A stretch of DNA of 7,213 nucleotides. Source: an uncultured Collinsella sp. GTDB lineage: Bacteria; Actinomycetota; Coriobacteriia; Coriobacteriales; Coriobacteriaceae. The DNA lies in the NCBI GenBank assembly GCA_900541285.1, contig UQJA01000099.1, forward strand, positions 1 to 7,213. Reading direction: 5' to 3'. This document shows positions 1 through 5,703 of this stretch, in pieces. Numbering within the stretch: position 1 is the stretch's first letter; each line of letters opens with the position of its first letter. The notes beneath the pieces were generated by a model. That model ran no database searches and was not told the DNA's origin. It worked only from the letters and a program-made list of their open reading frames with translations. The position numbers were made by a program, and so were the translations under genes.

Positions 1-167
1 TCGACACCGCCGAGTTCGCGATCCCCGGCCTTGACGACGAGTTCCGCGTCATCGTCTCCCCGTGGATTCTGACGGTGCTCGTGACCGACCGCCTGGCTCG
101 CTACTACGAGACGGTCACCAAGCACAACCTCAAGTATCGTCGCTACTATCACCAGTTCGACTACTAA
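1..167 (+). CDS. SIS-domain sugar-phosphate isomerase/deglycase-like protein, C-terminal end only
   Basis: The reading frame enters from the left edge (first full codon at 3) and stops with TAA at 165-167, giving 54 C-terminal residues. The tail, with HNLKYRRYYHQFDY at its end, resembles the end of FrlB/GfrF-type SIS proteins, which finish with HNPDERRYYGGLVEY in E. coli FrlB as I recall it. That family removes the sugar from phosphorylated Amadori compounds such as fructoselysine-6-phosphate; related SIS proteins act on other amino sugar phosphates. The gene ends 46 bp before the EIIA gene with no terminator between, so it is probably co-transcribed with the PTS genes, as in gfr-type operons. 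The catalytic part lies outside the window, so the substrate is unknown. The family call is an inference from a short tail. Confidence 0.6.
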   Translation, partial: DTAEFAIPGLDDEFRVIVSPWILTVLVTDRLARYYETVTKHNLKYRRYYHQFDY

Positions 168-213
168 AGAAAACGGGTGCGGGAACGTGCCGGGCTATTG
201 AGAGGAACACAGA

Positions 214-633
214 ATGAGGCAGTACATCATCGCCAGCCATGCGCACTTCGCCACCGGCATCAAGGAGAGCGTCGAGCTGCTCTCGGGCGCTCGCGACAAC
301 GTCCACGATCTTTCGATGTTCGTCGATGGCCGCATGGACGTGGCCGAGGAGGCCCAAAAACTGCTGGCAGGCATGTCTGCCGACGATGATGTCGTTGTCT
401 GCACCGACCTCTTTGGCGGTAGCGTTAACAACGAGTTCACCAAGATCGTCCAGACGCGTCCCCGCACGTACCTCGTTACCAACATGAACCTTCCTCTGCT
501 CATCCAGCTGCTGTTCTCTGACGAGTCGGCGCCGGTTGAGGAGACGATTCGCGCCATCGTCGCTGCGGACGATACGCGCGTGAAGTTTGTCAACGATCTT
601 TTGGTCGATGACGAGGAGGAGGAAGAGTTCTAA
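214..633 (+). CDS. PTS system mannose/sorbose-family EIIA component
   Basis: This is a 139-residue soluble cytoplasmic protein, a normal size for a stand-alone EIIA-Man domain. EIIA takes phosphate from HPr and hands it to EIIB. His9 in the N-terminal ASHAHF matches the phosphorylated histidine of SGHGDF/GTHG motifs in this family. TDLFGGSVNN (residues 64-73) matches the conserved TDLFGGTPFN-like active-site loop, whose Asp (here Asp65) assists phosphotransfer. The ATG has a GAGAGG ribosome binding site at 200-205, 8 bp upstream. The protein ends in an acidic tail, DDEEEEEF, beyond the usual fold. It lies between the SIS gene and EIIB and belongs to the same operon. Family assignment is firm; the sugar cannot be read from it. 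Confidence 0.93.
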   Translation: MRQYIIASHAHFATGIKESVELLSGARDNVHDLSMFVDGRMDVAEEAQKLLAGMSADDDVVVCTDLFGGSVNNEFTKIVQTRPRTYLVTNMNLPLLIQLLFSDESAPVEETIRAIVAADDTRVKFVNDLLVDDEEEEEF

Positions 634-653
634 TCCGCAGCACCTACTGACAC

Positions 654-666
654 GCCGTATGACGGC
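654..666 (+). other. Small intercistronic hairpin between EIIA and EIIB
   Basis: GCCGT (654-658) pairs with ACGGC (662-666) around a 3-nt loop in the 57-bp gap between the two genes. No T-run follows, so it is not a terminator. It may affect mRNA processing or be chance. Confidence 0.3.
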
Positions 667-690
667 ACAAGACCTTTGGGGGGTCACATT

Positions 691-1173
691 ATGATTCAGC
701 TACTTCGCGTTGACCATCGCCTGCTTCATGGCCAGGTCGCAGTTTCCTGGGTTCAGGGCCTTGGCTCCAACTGCATCTTCTGCGTGGGCGATAAGGTCGC
801 TAACGACCCGGTGTGGAAGGCGACGCTCAAGATGGGCAAGCCTGCCGGCTGCAAGCTCGTCATCAAAGATATGGAGCATGCAATCGAAGCTATCAACTCG
901 GGCGTGACCGACAAGTACAAGATGATCATCTGCGTCGCCACTATCGCTGAGGCAAAGCAGCTTGTTGAGGGCTGCCCGCAGATCAAGTCGGTCAACCTGG
1001 GCAACACCAAGCCCAAGGACGAGAAGCGTCCCGACGCTCGTCAGGTCTCTCGTCAGATCTTCCTGACCGCGGCCGAGGAAGCCGATGTGCGCGAGATGCT
1101 GGATCGTGGCGTTGAGGTCGAGATTCGACCCCTGGCCGATGACCCCAAGGTCGACTGCGCCAGCGTGCTCTAG
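691..1173 (+). CDS. PTS system mannose/sorbose-family EIIB component
   Basis: This 160-residue cytoplasmic protein carries phosphate from EIIA to the incoming sugar at the EIIC-EIID permease. The N-terminus MIQLLRVDHRLLHGQV contains the family signature (I/V)D-x-R-(L/I)-(L/I)-HGQ; His13 is the expected phosphorylation site. Length agrees with the PTSIIB_sorb family (about 160 residues). I chose the ATG at 691 because family members start right before this motif and a GGGGGG tract (678-683) sits 7 bp upstream. A TTG at 676 in the same frame would add five residues but would place the ribosome binding site inside the coding region. The gene follows EIIA by 57 bp and precedes EIIC by 58 bp. It is the only EIIB in the window. 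Confidence 0.93.
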   Translation: MIQLLRVDHRLLHGQVAVSWVQGLGSNCIFCVGDKVANDPVWKATLKMGKPAGCKLVIKDMEHAIEAINSGVTDKYKMIICVATIAEAKQLVEGCPQIKSVNLGNTKPKDEKRPDARQVSRQIFLTAAEEADVREMLDRGVEVEIRPLADDPKVDCASVL

Positions 1174-1184
1174 GCGTTCAATTT

Positions 1185-1204
1185 CGAAGAGTCTGAGCTC
1201 TTCG
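1185..1204 (+). other. Intercistronic stem-loop between EIIB and EIIC
   Basis: CGAAGAG (1185-1191) pairs perfectly with CTCTTCG (1198-1204), leaving a 6-nt loop. No T-run follows, so it is unlikely to terminate. Located between soluble and membrane subunit genes, it could act as an RNA processing or stability element, which is inference. The second EIIC copy lacks it. Confidence 0.4.
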
Positions 1205-1231
1205 TAGTGTCCTATATGGAAAGGGGGATGT

Positions 1232-2005
1232 ATGCTTACCCAAGCAATCCTCATCGGACTTATCGCCGCATTTGGTAAGTTCGACTGCCAGCTCGGTACG
1301 CTCTACGCGTTCCGCCCCATCGTCCTGTGCCCGCTCGTGGGCCTGGTGCTGGGGGACCTGCAGTCCGGCCTCGCGATCGGTGCGAGTCTGGAGCTGCTGT
1401 TCATGGGCTCGATCTCCATCGGCGCCTACGTGCCGCCTGATGAGACGATCGGCGGCGTGCTCGCCTGCGCCTTCGCTATCCAGCTGGGCCAGAGCACCGA
1501 GGCAGCCATCGCGCTTGCCATGCCCATCGCCACGCTGTGCCTTGCCATCAAGAACATCCTTAACGCCGCCCTGCCGATCCTGGTCGACCGCGCTGATGTC
1601 TACTCCGGCCAGGGCAACCTTAAGGGTGTCTATGCGATGCACTTCCTGATCGGTTTGACCGGTATCATCATGGCGTTCCTGCTGTGCTCGCTGTCGTTCT
1701 ATCTGGGTGCTGACGCCATCCAGGGCCTGCTCGACTTCATCCCGCCCTTTGTCCTTGCTGGCTTTGGCGTTGCCGCCAACATCCTGCCGGCCATGGGCTT
1801 CGCCATGCTCGGCCGCCTGGTGCTCACCAAGCAGCTCGTGCCCTTCTACTTCCTGGGCTTCCTGCTGTGCTCCTACGCCAACGTGCCCGTCCTGGGCGTC
1901 GCCCTGATCGCCATCATCATCGGCATCGACAAGTTCGACCTGCTCGGCCTGGGCGGAGCCCAGCCCCAGCTCTCCGCGGAAGGGGATGAGGACGATGACT
2001 TCTAG
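1232..2005 (+). CDS. PTS system mannose/sorbose-family EIIC component, copy 1
   Basis: A 257-residue polytopic membrane protein and one half of the EIIC-EIID sugar channel. The family pattern is clear: an N-terminal hydrophobic helix, RPIVLCPLVGLVLGD (residues 28-42), GASLELLFMG (50-59), VPPDETIGG (67-75) and a Pro-rich helical region, with several further hydrophobic segments up to about residue 231. Length is normal for EII-Sor. The ATG at 1232 has an AAGGGGG ribosome binding site (1221-1227); an ATG four bases upstream is out of frame. The tail is acidic (GDEDDDF) and its coding region overlaps the start of EIID by 11 bp, suggesting translational coupling. Residues 24-257 are identical to copy 2; only six residues differ (8, 11, 12, 16, 17, 19: I, I, A, K, F, C here). 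Codons ending in A/T are fairly frequent up to about 1771 and almost absent after. Confidence 0.93.
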   Translation: MLTQAILIGLIAAFGKFDCQLGTLYAFRPIVLCPLVGLVLGDLQSGLAIGASLELLFMGSISIGAYVPPDETIGGVLACAFAIQLGQSTEAAIALAMPIATLCLAIKNILNAALPILVDRADVYSGQGNLKGVYAMHFLIGLTGIIMAFLLCSLSFYLGADAIQGLLDFIPPFVLAGFGVAANILPAMGFAMLGRLVLTKQLVPFYFLGFLLCSYANVPVLGVALIAIIIGIDKFDLLGLGGAQPQLSAEGDEDDDF

Positions 2006-2818
2006 TCCCGAGAACAAGATCACGCGCTCCGACCTCGTCAAGAGCGCCGTCAACGTCGGCGCCCTGGGCATGGAGTTCTCCTGGACCTACTACAAGCAGA
2101 TGAACATCGCCTTCTGCCTGATGGTCGCCAACATGCTCAAGAAGATCTACGCCGGCCGCCCCGACGACTACGCCGCGGCCCTGCACCGCCACTGCGCGTT
2201 CTTCAACATCACCGTCCAGTTCGCCCCGTTCGTCGGCGGCATCGCGATGGCCATGGAGGAGAAGGTCGCCCGCGGCGAGATCGAGCCCGAGAGCGTCAAC
2301 GACGTCAAGGCCGCCCTCATGGGTCCGCTGTCCGGCATCGGCGACTCCATCTTCCTGTCGACGCTGCGCGTGGTCGCCGCCGCGGTGGGCATCAGCCTGT
2401 GCCAGGCCGGCAACCCCTTCGGCCCCATCGCCTTCCTGCTCATCTACAACGTCCCCGGCTTCGCGCTGCGCATCTGGGGCGCCGTCAAGGGCTACGAGCT
2501 GGGCGTGGGCTTCCTGGACGAGGCCCAGAGGACCGGCCTCATGCAGAAGATCATGACCTGCGTGGGCATCGTGGGCGTCATGGTCGTGGGCGCCATGTGC
2601 AAGGACATGTTCTGGGCCAGCATCCCGGTGGCCATCGGCTCGGGCGAGGACGCCCAGACCCTCCAGGACATCCTGGACGGCATCATGCCCGGCATGCTCG
2701 GCATGATCGCCTTCTGGCTGTACTACTGGCTGCTGTCCAAGAAGATCAACCCCATGGTGCTGATCGTGGCCACCATGGTCGTGGGCATCATCGGCGCGTT
2801 CTTCGGCGTGCTGGCGTA
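1301..2818 (+). repeat. Long direct repeat, copy 1 (EIIC body plus EIID)
   Basis: This 1518-bp block recurs at 4094-5611, offset 2793 bp, and I found no mismatch; translations in several frames agree throughout. It begins at codon 24 of EIIC and ends at the second base of the EIID stop codon (TAG here, TAA in the other copy). The preceding 69 bp differ at 16 positions. Confidence 0.95.
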
Positions 2819-2819
2819 G
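1995..2819 (+). CDS. PTS system mannose/sorbose-family EIID component, copy 1
   Basis: A 274-residue membrane protein that pairs with EIIC to form the translocation unit. Conserved EIID features are the SWTYYKQMN region (29-37), the MAMEEK segment (85-90, equivalent to the usual ALEE motif), GPLSGIGDS (110-118) and hydrophobic C-terminal helices (about 187-202 and 231-272). Length is normal. I chose the ATG at 1995 because AAGGGG (1980-1985) lies 9 bp upstream; an ATG at 1986 would add MRT but directly abuts that site. The start overlaps the EIIC end. Codon use is extreme: after the first few codons nearly every codon ends in G or C, far more than in the neighbouring exporter genes, which suggests selection for high expression or a different origin. 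The protein is identical to copy 2. Confidence 0.93.
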   Translation: MTSSPENKITRSDLVKSAVNVGALGMEFSWTYYKQMNIAFCLMVANMLKKIYAGRPDDYAAALHRHCAFFNITVQFAPFVGGIAMAMEEKVARGEIEPESVNDVKAALMGPLSGIGDSIFLSTLRVVAAAVGISLCQAGNPFGPIAFLLIYNVPGFALRIWGAVKGYELGVGFLDEAQRTGLMQKIMTCVGIVGVMVVGAMCKDMFWASIPVAIGSGEDAQTLQDILDGIMPGMLGMIAFWLYYWLLSKKINPMVLIVATMVVGIIGAFFGVLA

Positions 2820-2848
2820 GTTCCTGCGTTCTATTCTGCCCCCAAGGG

Positions 2849-2879
2849 AAACGGCGACCCGTTGTGGTCGCCGTTTTTT
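2849..2879 (+). terminator. Rho-independent terminator after EIID copy 1
   Basis: AACGGCGACC (2850-2859) pairs perfectly with GGTCGCCGTT (2866-2875) around a 6-nt loop, extended by one A-T pair, and runs into six Ts (2874-2879). It ends the first PTS operon. The next ribosome binding site is only 18 bp beyond the T-run. Confidence 0.9.
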
Positions 2880-2907
2880 ATTACCGAAAGCTAGCTGGAG
2901 GTGCTTC

Positions 2908-3798
2908 GTGATTCGATCTGACAATCCACCCGATAATGGCGTGAGCGGGGCGATGTATCTATTTGGCACGGCGCTCTTGTGGAGTTTTATCGGCATCCTC
3001 GTTCGCGCCAATTCGCAGTCAGCTCTTTTGATCGGTGCCGTCACGGCAATATTTATGGCGCTCTTTATCCTGCTCGTCGGCAGGCCCGTCCTCCGCGTCA
3101 GCCGCCTTATTGTCCTTGTGGCCGTCTGCAACTTCGTGACGGGCACCACGTTTAACTTTGCCAACCAGCTCACGACGGTCGGCAACGCGATCGTCCTGCA
3201 GTACACCTCGATGATTTTCGTTATCGTGTATCAGTCGCTCGCAACTCGCACGTTGCCCTCGCCTGCGAAGATTGCCTCCGTGGTGGTTGCTTTTACGGGT
3301 ATGGGACTTTTCTTTTTAGGCGATTTGAGCGCCGAGGGCATGCTCGGCAACCTGCTTGCCGTCATTTCGGGAGCCACCTTTGGGCTGTGTTTCTTTTTAA
3401 ACTCTCGCCCCGATGCGTCGCCCATGGTGTCCTCGCTCATCTCCTGCGGCATCTCGATACTGCCGATCGTCTATTTTGCCGGCGACCTAGGCTCCGTAAA
3501 ACCCTTTGAGTGGGGGCTTATGCTGGTGCATGGTCTTTTTTGCAGCGGCCTTGCGAGTGTGCTGTATGCCAAGGGGATTGCGCGCACTAACGCGTTTGCG
3601 GCCAACTTGGTTTGCATGAGCGAGGTCGTGCTCGCTCCCTGCTGGTCGGCGCTCCTCTTTGGCGAGGTCTTTCGCTGGAACGAGTTTTTGGGCGCGGCGA
3701 TAATCGTTTTGGTGATTGTAGGCAACTTGGCATACGATGCCTTTGGCGATGGCTTTCTGGTGGCGCTTGTCCGCCATCGAAACAAAGAGCGCGCCTGA
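2908..3798 (+). CDS. EamA/DMT-superfamily transporter
   Basis: A 296-residue membrane protein with about ten hydrophobic segments (roughly 14-33, 38-57, 65-79, 92-111, 120-138, 144-164, 171-190, 202-221, 235-251, 259-276), forming two EamA repeats. The hallmark of the second repeat is LYAKGIARTNA followed by APCWSALLFGE (243-253). Members export amino acids, nucleosides or other small metabolites; the substrate here cannot be told. The GTG start is supported by GGAGG at 2897-2901, 6 bp upstream; the later ATG at 2953 has no good site. The gene starts 28 bp after a strong terminator, so its mRNA would come from read-through or from a promoter hidden in or before the terminator. Codon use is less GC-biased than in EIID. 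It interrupts two near-identical EIIC-EIID pairs. Confidence 0.88.
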   Translation: MIRSDNPPDNGVSGAMYLFGTALLWSFIGILVRANSQSALLIGAVTAIFMALFILLVGRPVLRVSRLIVLVAVCNFVTGTTFNFANQLTTVGNAIVLQYTSMIFVIVYQSLATRTLPSPAKIASVVVAFTGMGLFFLGDLSAEGMLGNLLAVISGATFGLCFFLNSRPDASPMVSSLISCGISILPIVYFAGDLGSVKPFEWGLMLVHGLFCSGLASVLYAKGIARTNAFAANLVCMSEVVLAPCWSALLFGEVFRWNEFLGAAIIVLVIVGNLAYDAFGDGFLVALVRHRNKERA

Positions 3799-3843
3799 TG
3801 GGATACGTCTGCCGTTTACGGTAAAAAACACCCCGCTGAGCGA

Positions 3844-3889
3844 GTGGTATTAAATAGTAAGAACCTGCATATCTATAATTGGTATCAAA
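3844..3889 (+). promoter_or_regulatory. Promoter of the second EIIC-EIID unit, with paired TGGTAT boxes
   Basis: A perfect -10 hexamer TATAAT lies at 3874-3879. The upstream box GTGGTATTAAA (3844-3854) sits where the -35 element would be, and TTGGTATC (3879-3886) overlaps the -10 end and the probable transcription start. The same two boxes with the same 19-bp spacing recur at 6996-7038. No TTGACA-like -35 is seen, so activator or repressor control is plausible. Confidence 0.75.
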
Positions 3890-3895
3890 TCATTT

Positions 3896-3930
3896 GTGCC
3901 TGGCATAGGTGTTAACAGCACACCAGGTAC
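3896..3930 (+). other. Leader hairpin upstream of EIIC copy 2
   Basis: GGTGT (3908-3912) pairs with ACACC (3920-3924) around a 7-nt loop, and GTGCCT (3896-3901) pairs with AGGTAC (3925-3930) including one G-U pair, with a 6-nt bulge on the left arm. It lies just downstream of the predicted start of a leader of about 139 nt. It could be a regulatory RNA structure; no known riboswitch is recognised and no T-run follows. Confidence 0.4.
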
Positions 3931-3959
3931 GCTTCGGGCCGTGTGGTCGAGTTTCCGGA

Positions 3960-3969
3960 TTGATATCAA
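3960..3969. promoter_or_regulatory. Palindrome TTGATATCAA in the leader of EIIC copy 2
   Basis: A perfect 10-bp palindrome between the promoter and EIIC copy 2. It could be an operator half-pair, but it is short, is absent from the second similar promoter region, and may be chance. Confidence 0.2.
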
Positions 3970-4024
3970 CAGCGCGCGCGACGGTGACCGGCTATGACTC
4001 GAGATTTCCTATTTTGGAGGAACC

Positions 4025-4798
4025 ATGCTTACCCAAGCAATCCTCGTCGGCTTAGTCGGAGCGTTTGGAGGCCTCGACTACCAGCTCGGCACCCTCTACG
4101 CGTTCCGCCCCATCGTCCTGTGCCCGCTCGTGGGCCTGGTGCTGGGGGACCTGCAGTCCGGCCTCGCGATCGGTGCGAGTCTGGAGCTGCTGTTCATGGG
4201 CTCGATCTCCATCGGCGCCTACGTGCCGCCTGATGAGACGATCGGCGGCGTGCTCGCCTGCGCCTTCGCTATCCAGCTGGGCCAGAGCACCGAGGCAGCC
4301 ATCGCGCTTGCCATGCCCATCGCCACGCTGTGCCTTGCCATCAAGAACATCCTTAACGCCGCCCTGCCGATCCTGGTCGACCGCGCTGATGTCTACTCCG
4401 GCCAGGGCAACCTTAAGGGTGTCTATGCGATGCACTTCCTGATCGGTTTGACCGGTATCATCATGGCGTTCCTGCTGTGCTCGCTGTCGTTCTATCTGGG
4501 TGCTGACGCCATCCAGGGCCTGCTCGACTTCATCCCGCCCTTTGTCCTTGCTGGCTTTGGCGTTGCCGCCAACATCCTGCCGGCCATGGGCTTCGCCATG
4601 CTCGGCCGCCTGGTGCTCACCAAGCAGCTCGTGCCCTTCTACTTCCTGGGCTTCCTGCTGTGCTCCTACGCCAACGTGCCCGTCCTGGGCGTCGCCCTGA
4701 TCGCCATCATCATCGGCATCGACAAGTTCGACCTGCTCGGCCTGGGCGGAGCCCAGCCCCAGCTCTCCGCGGAAGGGGATGAGGACGATGACTTCTAG
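4025..4798 (+). CDS. PTS system mannose/sorbose-family EIIC component, copy 2
   Basis: A 257-residue membrane permease subunit, identical to copy 1 from residue 24 on. In the first 23 residues it differs at six positions (V8, V11, G12, G16, L17, Y19), all in or just after the first hydrophobic helix. Codons 1-7 are identical in DNA; codons 8-23 hold all 16 nucleotide differences, including synonymous ones. The ATG at 4025 has GGAGG (4016-4020) just upstream. Unlike copy 1, it is the first gene of its unit, with its own promoter, a long leader and no EIIA/EIIB in front. To work it must borrow EIIA/EIIB from the operon upstream or from one beyond the window. The GLDYQLG stretch (16-22) looks closer to other family members than the GKFDCQLG of copy 1, as far as I can judge from memory. 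Confidence 0.93.
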   Translation: MLTQAILVGLVGAFGGLDYQLGTLYAFRPIVLCPLVGLVLGDLQSGLAIGASLELLFMGSISIGAYVPPDETIGGVLACAFAIQLGQSTEAAIALAMPIATLCLAIKNILNAALPILVDRADVYSGQGNLKGVYAMHFLIGLTGIIMAFLLCSLSFYLGADAIQGLLDFIPPFVLAGFGVAANILPAMGFAMLGRLVLTKQLVPFYFLGFLLCSYANVPVLGVALIAIIIGIDKFDLLGLGGAQPQLSAEGDEDDDF

Positions 4799-5611
4799 TC
4801 CCGAGAACAAGATCACGCGCTCCGACCTCGTCAAGAGCGCCGTCAACGTCGGCGCCCTGGGCATGGAGTTCTCCTGGACCTACTACAAGCAGATGAACAT
4901 CGCCTTCTGCCTGATGGTCGCCAACATGCTCAAGAAGATCTACGCCGGCCGCCCCGACGACTACGCCGCGGCCCTGCACCGCCACTGCGCGTTCTTCAAC
5001 ATCACCGTCCAGTTCGCCCCGTTCGTCGGCGGCATCGCGATGGCCATGGAGGAGAAGGTCGCCCGCGGCGAGATCGAGCCCGAGAGCGTCAACGACGTCA
5101 AGGCCGCCCTCATGGGTCCGCTGTCCGGCATCGGCGACTCCATCTTCCTGTCGACGCTGCGCGTGGTCGCCGCCGCGGTGGGCATCAGCCTGTGCCAGGC
5201 CGGCAACCCCTTCGGCCCCATCGCCTTCCTGCTCATCTACAACGTCCCCGGCTTCGCGCTGCGCATCTGGGGCGCCGTCAAGGGCTACGAGCTGGGCGTG
5301 GGCTTCCTGGACGAGGCCCAGAGGACCGGCCTCATGCAGAAGATCATGACCTGCGTGGGCATCGTGGGCGTCATGGTCGTGGGCGCCATGTGCAAGGACA
5401 TGTTCTGGGCCAGCATCCCGGTGGCCATCGGCTCGGGCGAGGACGCCCAGACCCTCCAGGACATCCTGGACGGCATCATGCCCGGCATGCTCGGCATGAT
5501 CGCCTTCTGGCTGTACTACTGGCTGCTGTCCAAGAAGATCAACCCCATGGTGCTGATCGTGGCCACCATGGTCGTGGGCATCATCGGCGCGTTCTTCGGC
5601 GTGCTGGCGTA
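4094..5611 (+). repeat. Long direct repeat, copy 2 (EIIC body plus EIID)
   Basis: This is the partner of 1301-2818 in direct orientation, 1518 bp with no difference that I could find. The base after the block differs (A here, G in copy 1, third base of the stop codon), as does the base before it (C here, G in copy 1). Confidence 0.95.
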
Positions 5612-5612
5612 A
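4788..5612 (+). CDS. PTS system mannose/sorbose-family EIID component, copy 2
   Basis: A 274-residue protein identical to EIID copy 1, with the same GPLSGIGDS motif (110-118) and C-terminal hydrophobic helices. It partners EIIC copy 2, overlapping its end by 11 bp, with the same AAGGGG site 9 bp before the ATG. The coding DNA is identical to copy 1 apart from the last stop-codon base (TAA instead of TAG). With EIID identical in both units, any functional difference between the two permeases must come from the EIIC N-terminus or from expression. The very high share of G/C-ending codons is the same as in copy 1. A terminator begins 35 bp after the stop. Confidence 0.93.
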   Translation: MTSSPENKITRSDLVKSAVNVGALGMEFSWTYYKQMNIAFCLMVANMLKKIYAGRPDDYAAALHRHCAFFNITVQFAPFVGGIAMAMEEKVARGEIEPESVNDVKAALMGPLSGIGDSIFLSTLRVVAAAVGISLCQAGNPFGPIAFLLIYNVPGFALRIWGAVKGYELGVGFLDEAQRTGLMQKIMTCVGIVGVMVVGAMCKDMFWASIPVAIGSGEDAQTLQDILDGIMPGMLGMIAFWLYYWLLSKKINPMVLIVATMVVGIIGAFFGVLA

Positions 5613-5646
5613 GGGCCCGGCTGCATAGATTTTCGTTGCAACCTGG

Positions 5647-5686
5647 AAAGGGGATGGAGCAGGCCTATGCTCTCCATCCCCTTTTT
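5647..5686 (+). terminator. Rho-independent terminator after EIID copy 2
   Basis: AAAGGGGATGGAG (5647-5659) pairs perfectly with CTCCATCCCCTTT (5672-5684), and the right arm runs into five Ts (5682-5686). Its sequence is unrelated to the terminator after copy 1. The ribosome binding site of the MFS gene begins only 6 bp beyond. Confidence 0.9.
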
Positions 5687-5703
5687 GTATAGAAGGAGTT
5701 CGT

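Noticed and set aside
676..690. TTG start for EIIB five codons upstream of the ATG
   Set aside because: The ribosome binding tract GGGGGG would fall inside the gene, and family members begin right before the LLRVDHRLLHGQ motif, which supports ATG 691.
1986..1994. Upstream ATG for EIID (same at 4779)
   Set aside because: It directly abuts the AAGGGG site with no spacer; the ATG nine bases later has proper spacing.
1178..2071. Long minus-strand open frame opposite EIIC copy 1, with similar ones opposite both EIID copies
   Set aside because: These are mirror frames produced by the strong G/C third-position bias. Their translations are low-complexity (rich in H, D, G, A, R), resemble no family, and lack credible starts, while the + strand proteins match PTS families along their full length.
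3818..3848. Possible minus-strand terminator hairpin (the reverse strand shows a GC stem followed by TTTTTT at about 3825-3830)
   Set aside because: The stem needs a bulge and a G-T pair, and no minus-strand gene is present to be terminated.
3896..3915. Sigma-54 type promoter suggested by TGGCAT, since Man-PTS operons in Firmicutes are often LevR/sigma-54 controlled
   Set aside because: No GC element at the right spacing, a good TATAAT is present instead, and actinobacteria generally lack sigma-54.
3994..4233. Open frame starting upstream of EIIC copy 2 on the + strand
   Set aside because: It overlaps the ribosome binding site and start of EIIC in another frame and encodes an Arg/Pro-rich sequence typical of a shadow frame in GC-rich DNA.
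1301..5611. Insertion sequence or transposon as the cause of the duplication
   Set aside because: No transposase, no terminal inverted repeats and no target-site duplication at the repeat borders; the borders coincide with coding positions.
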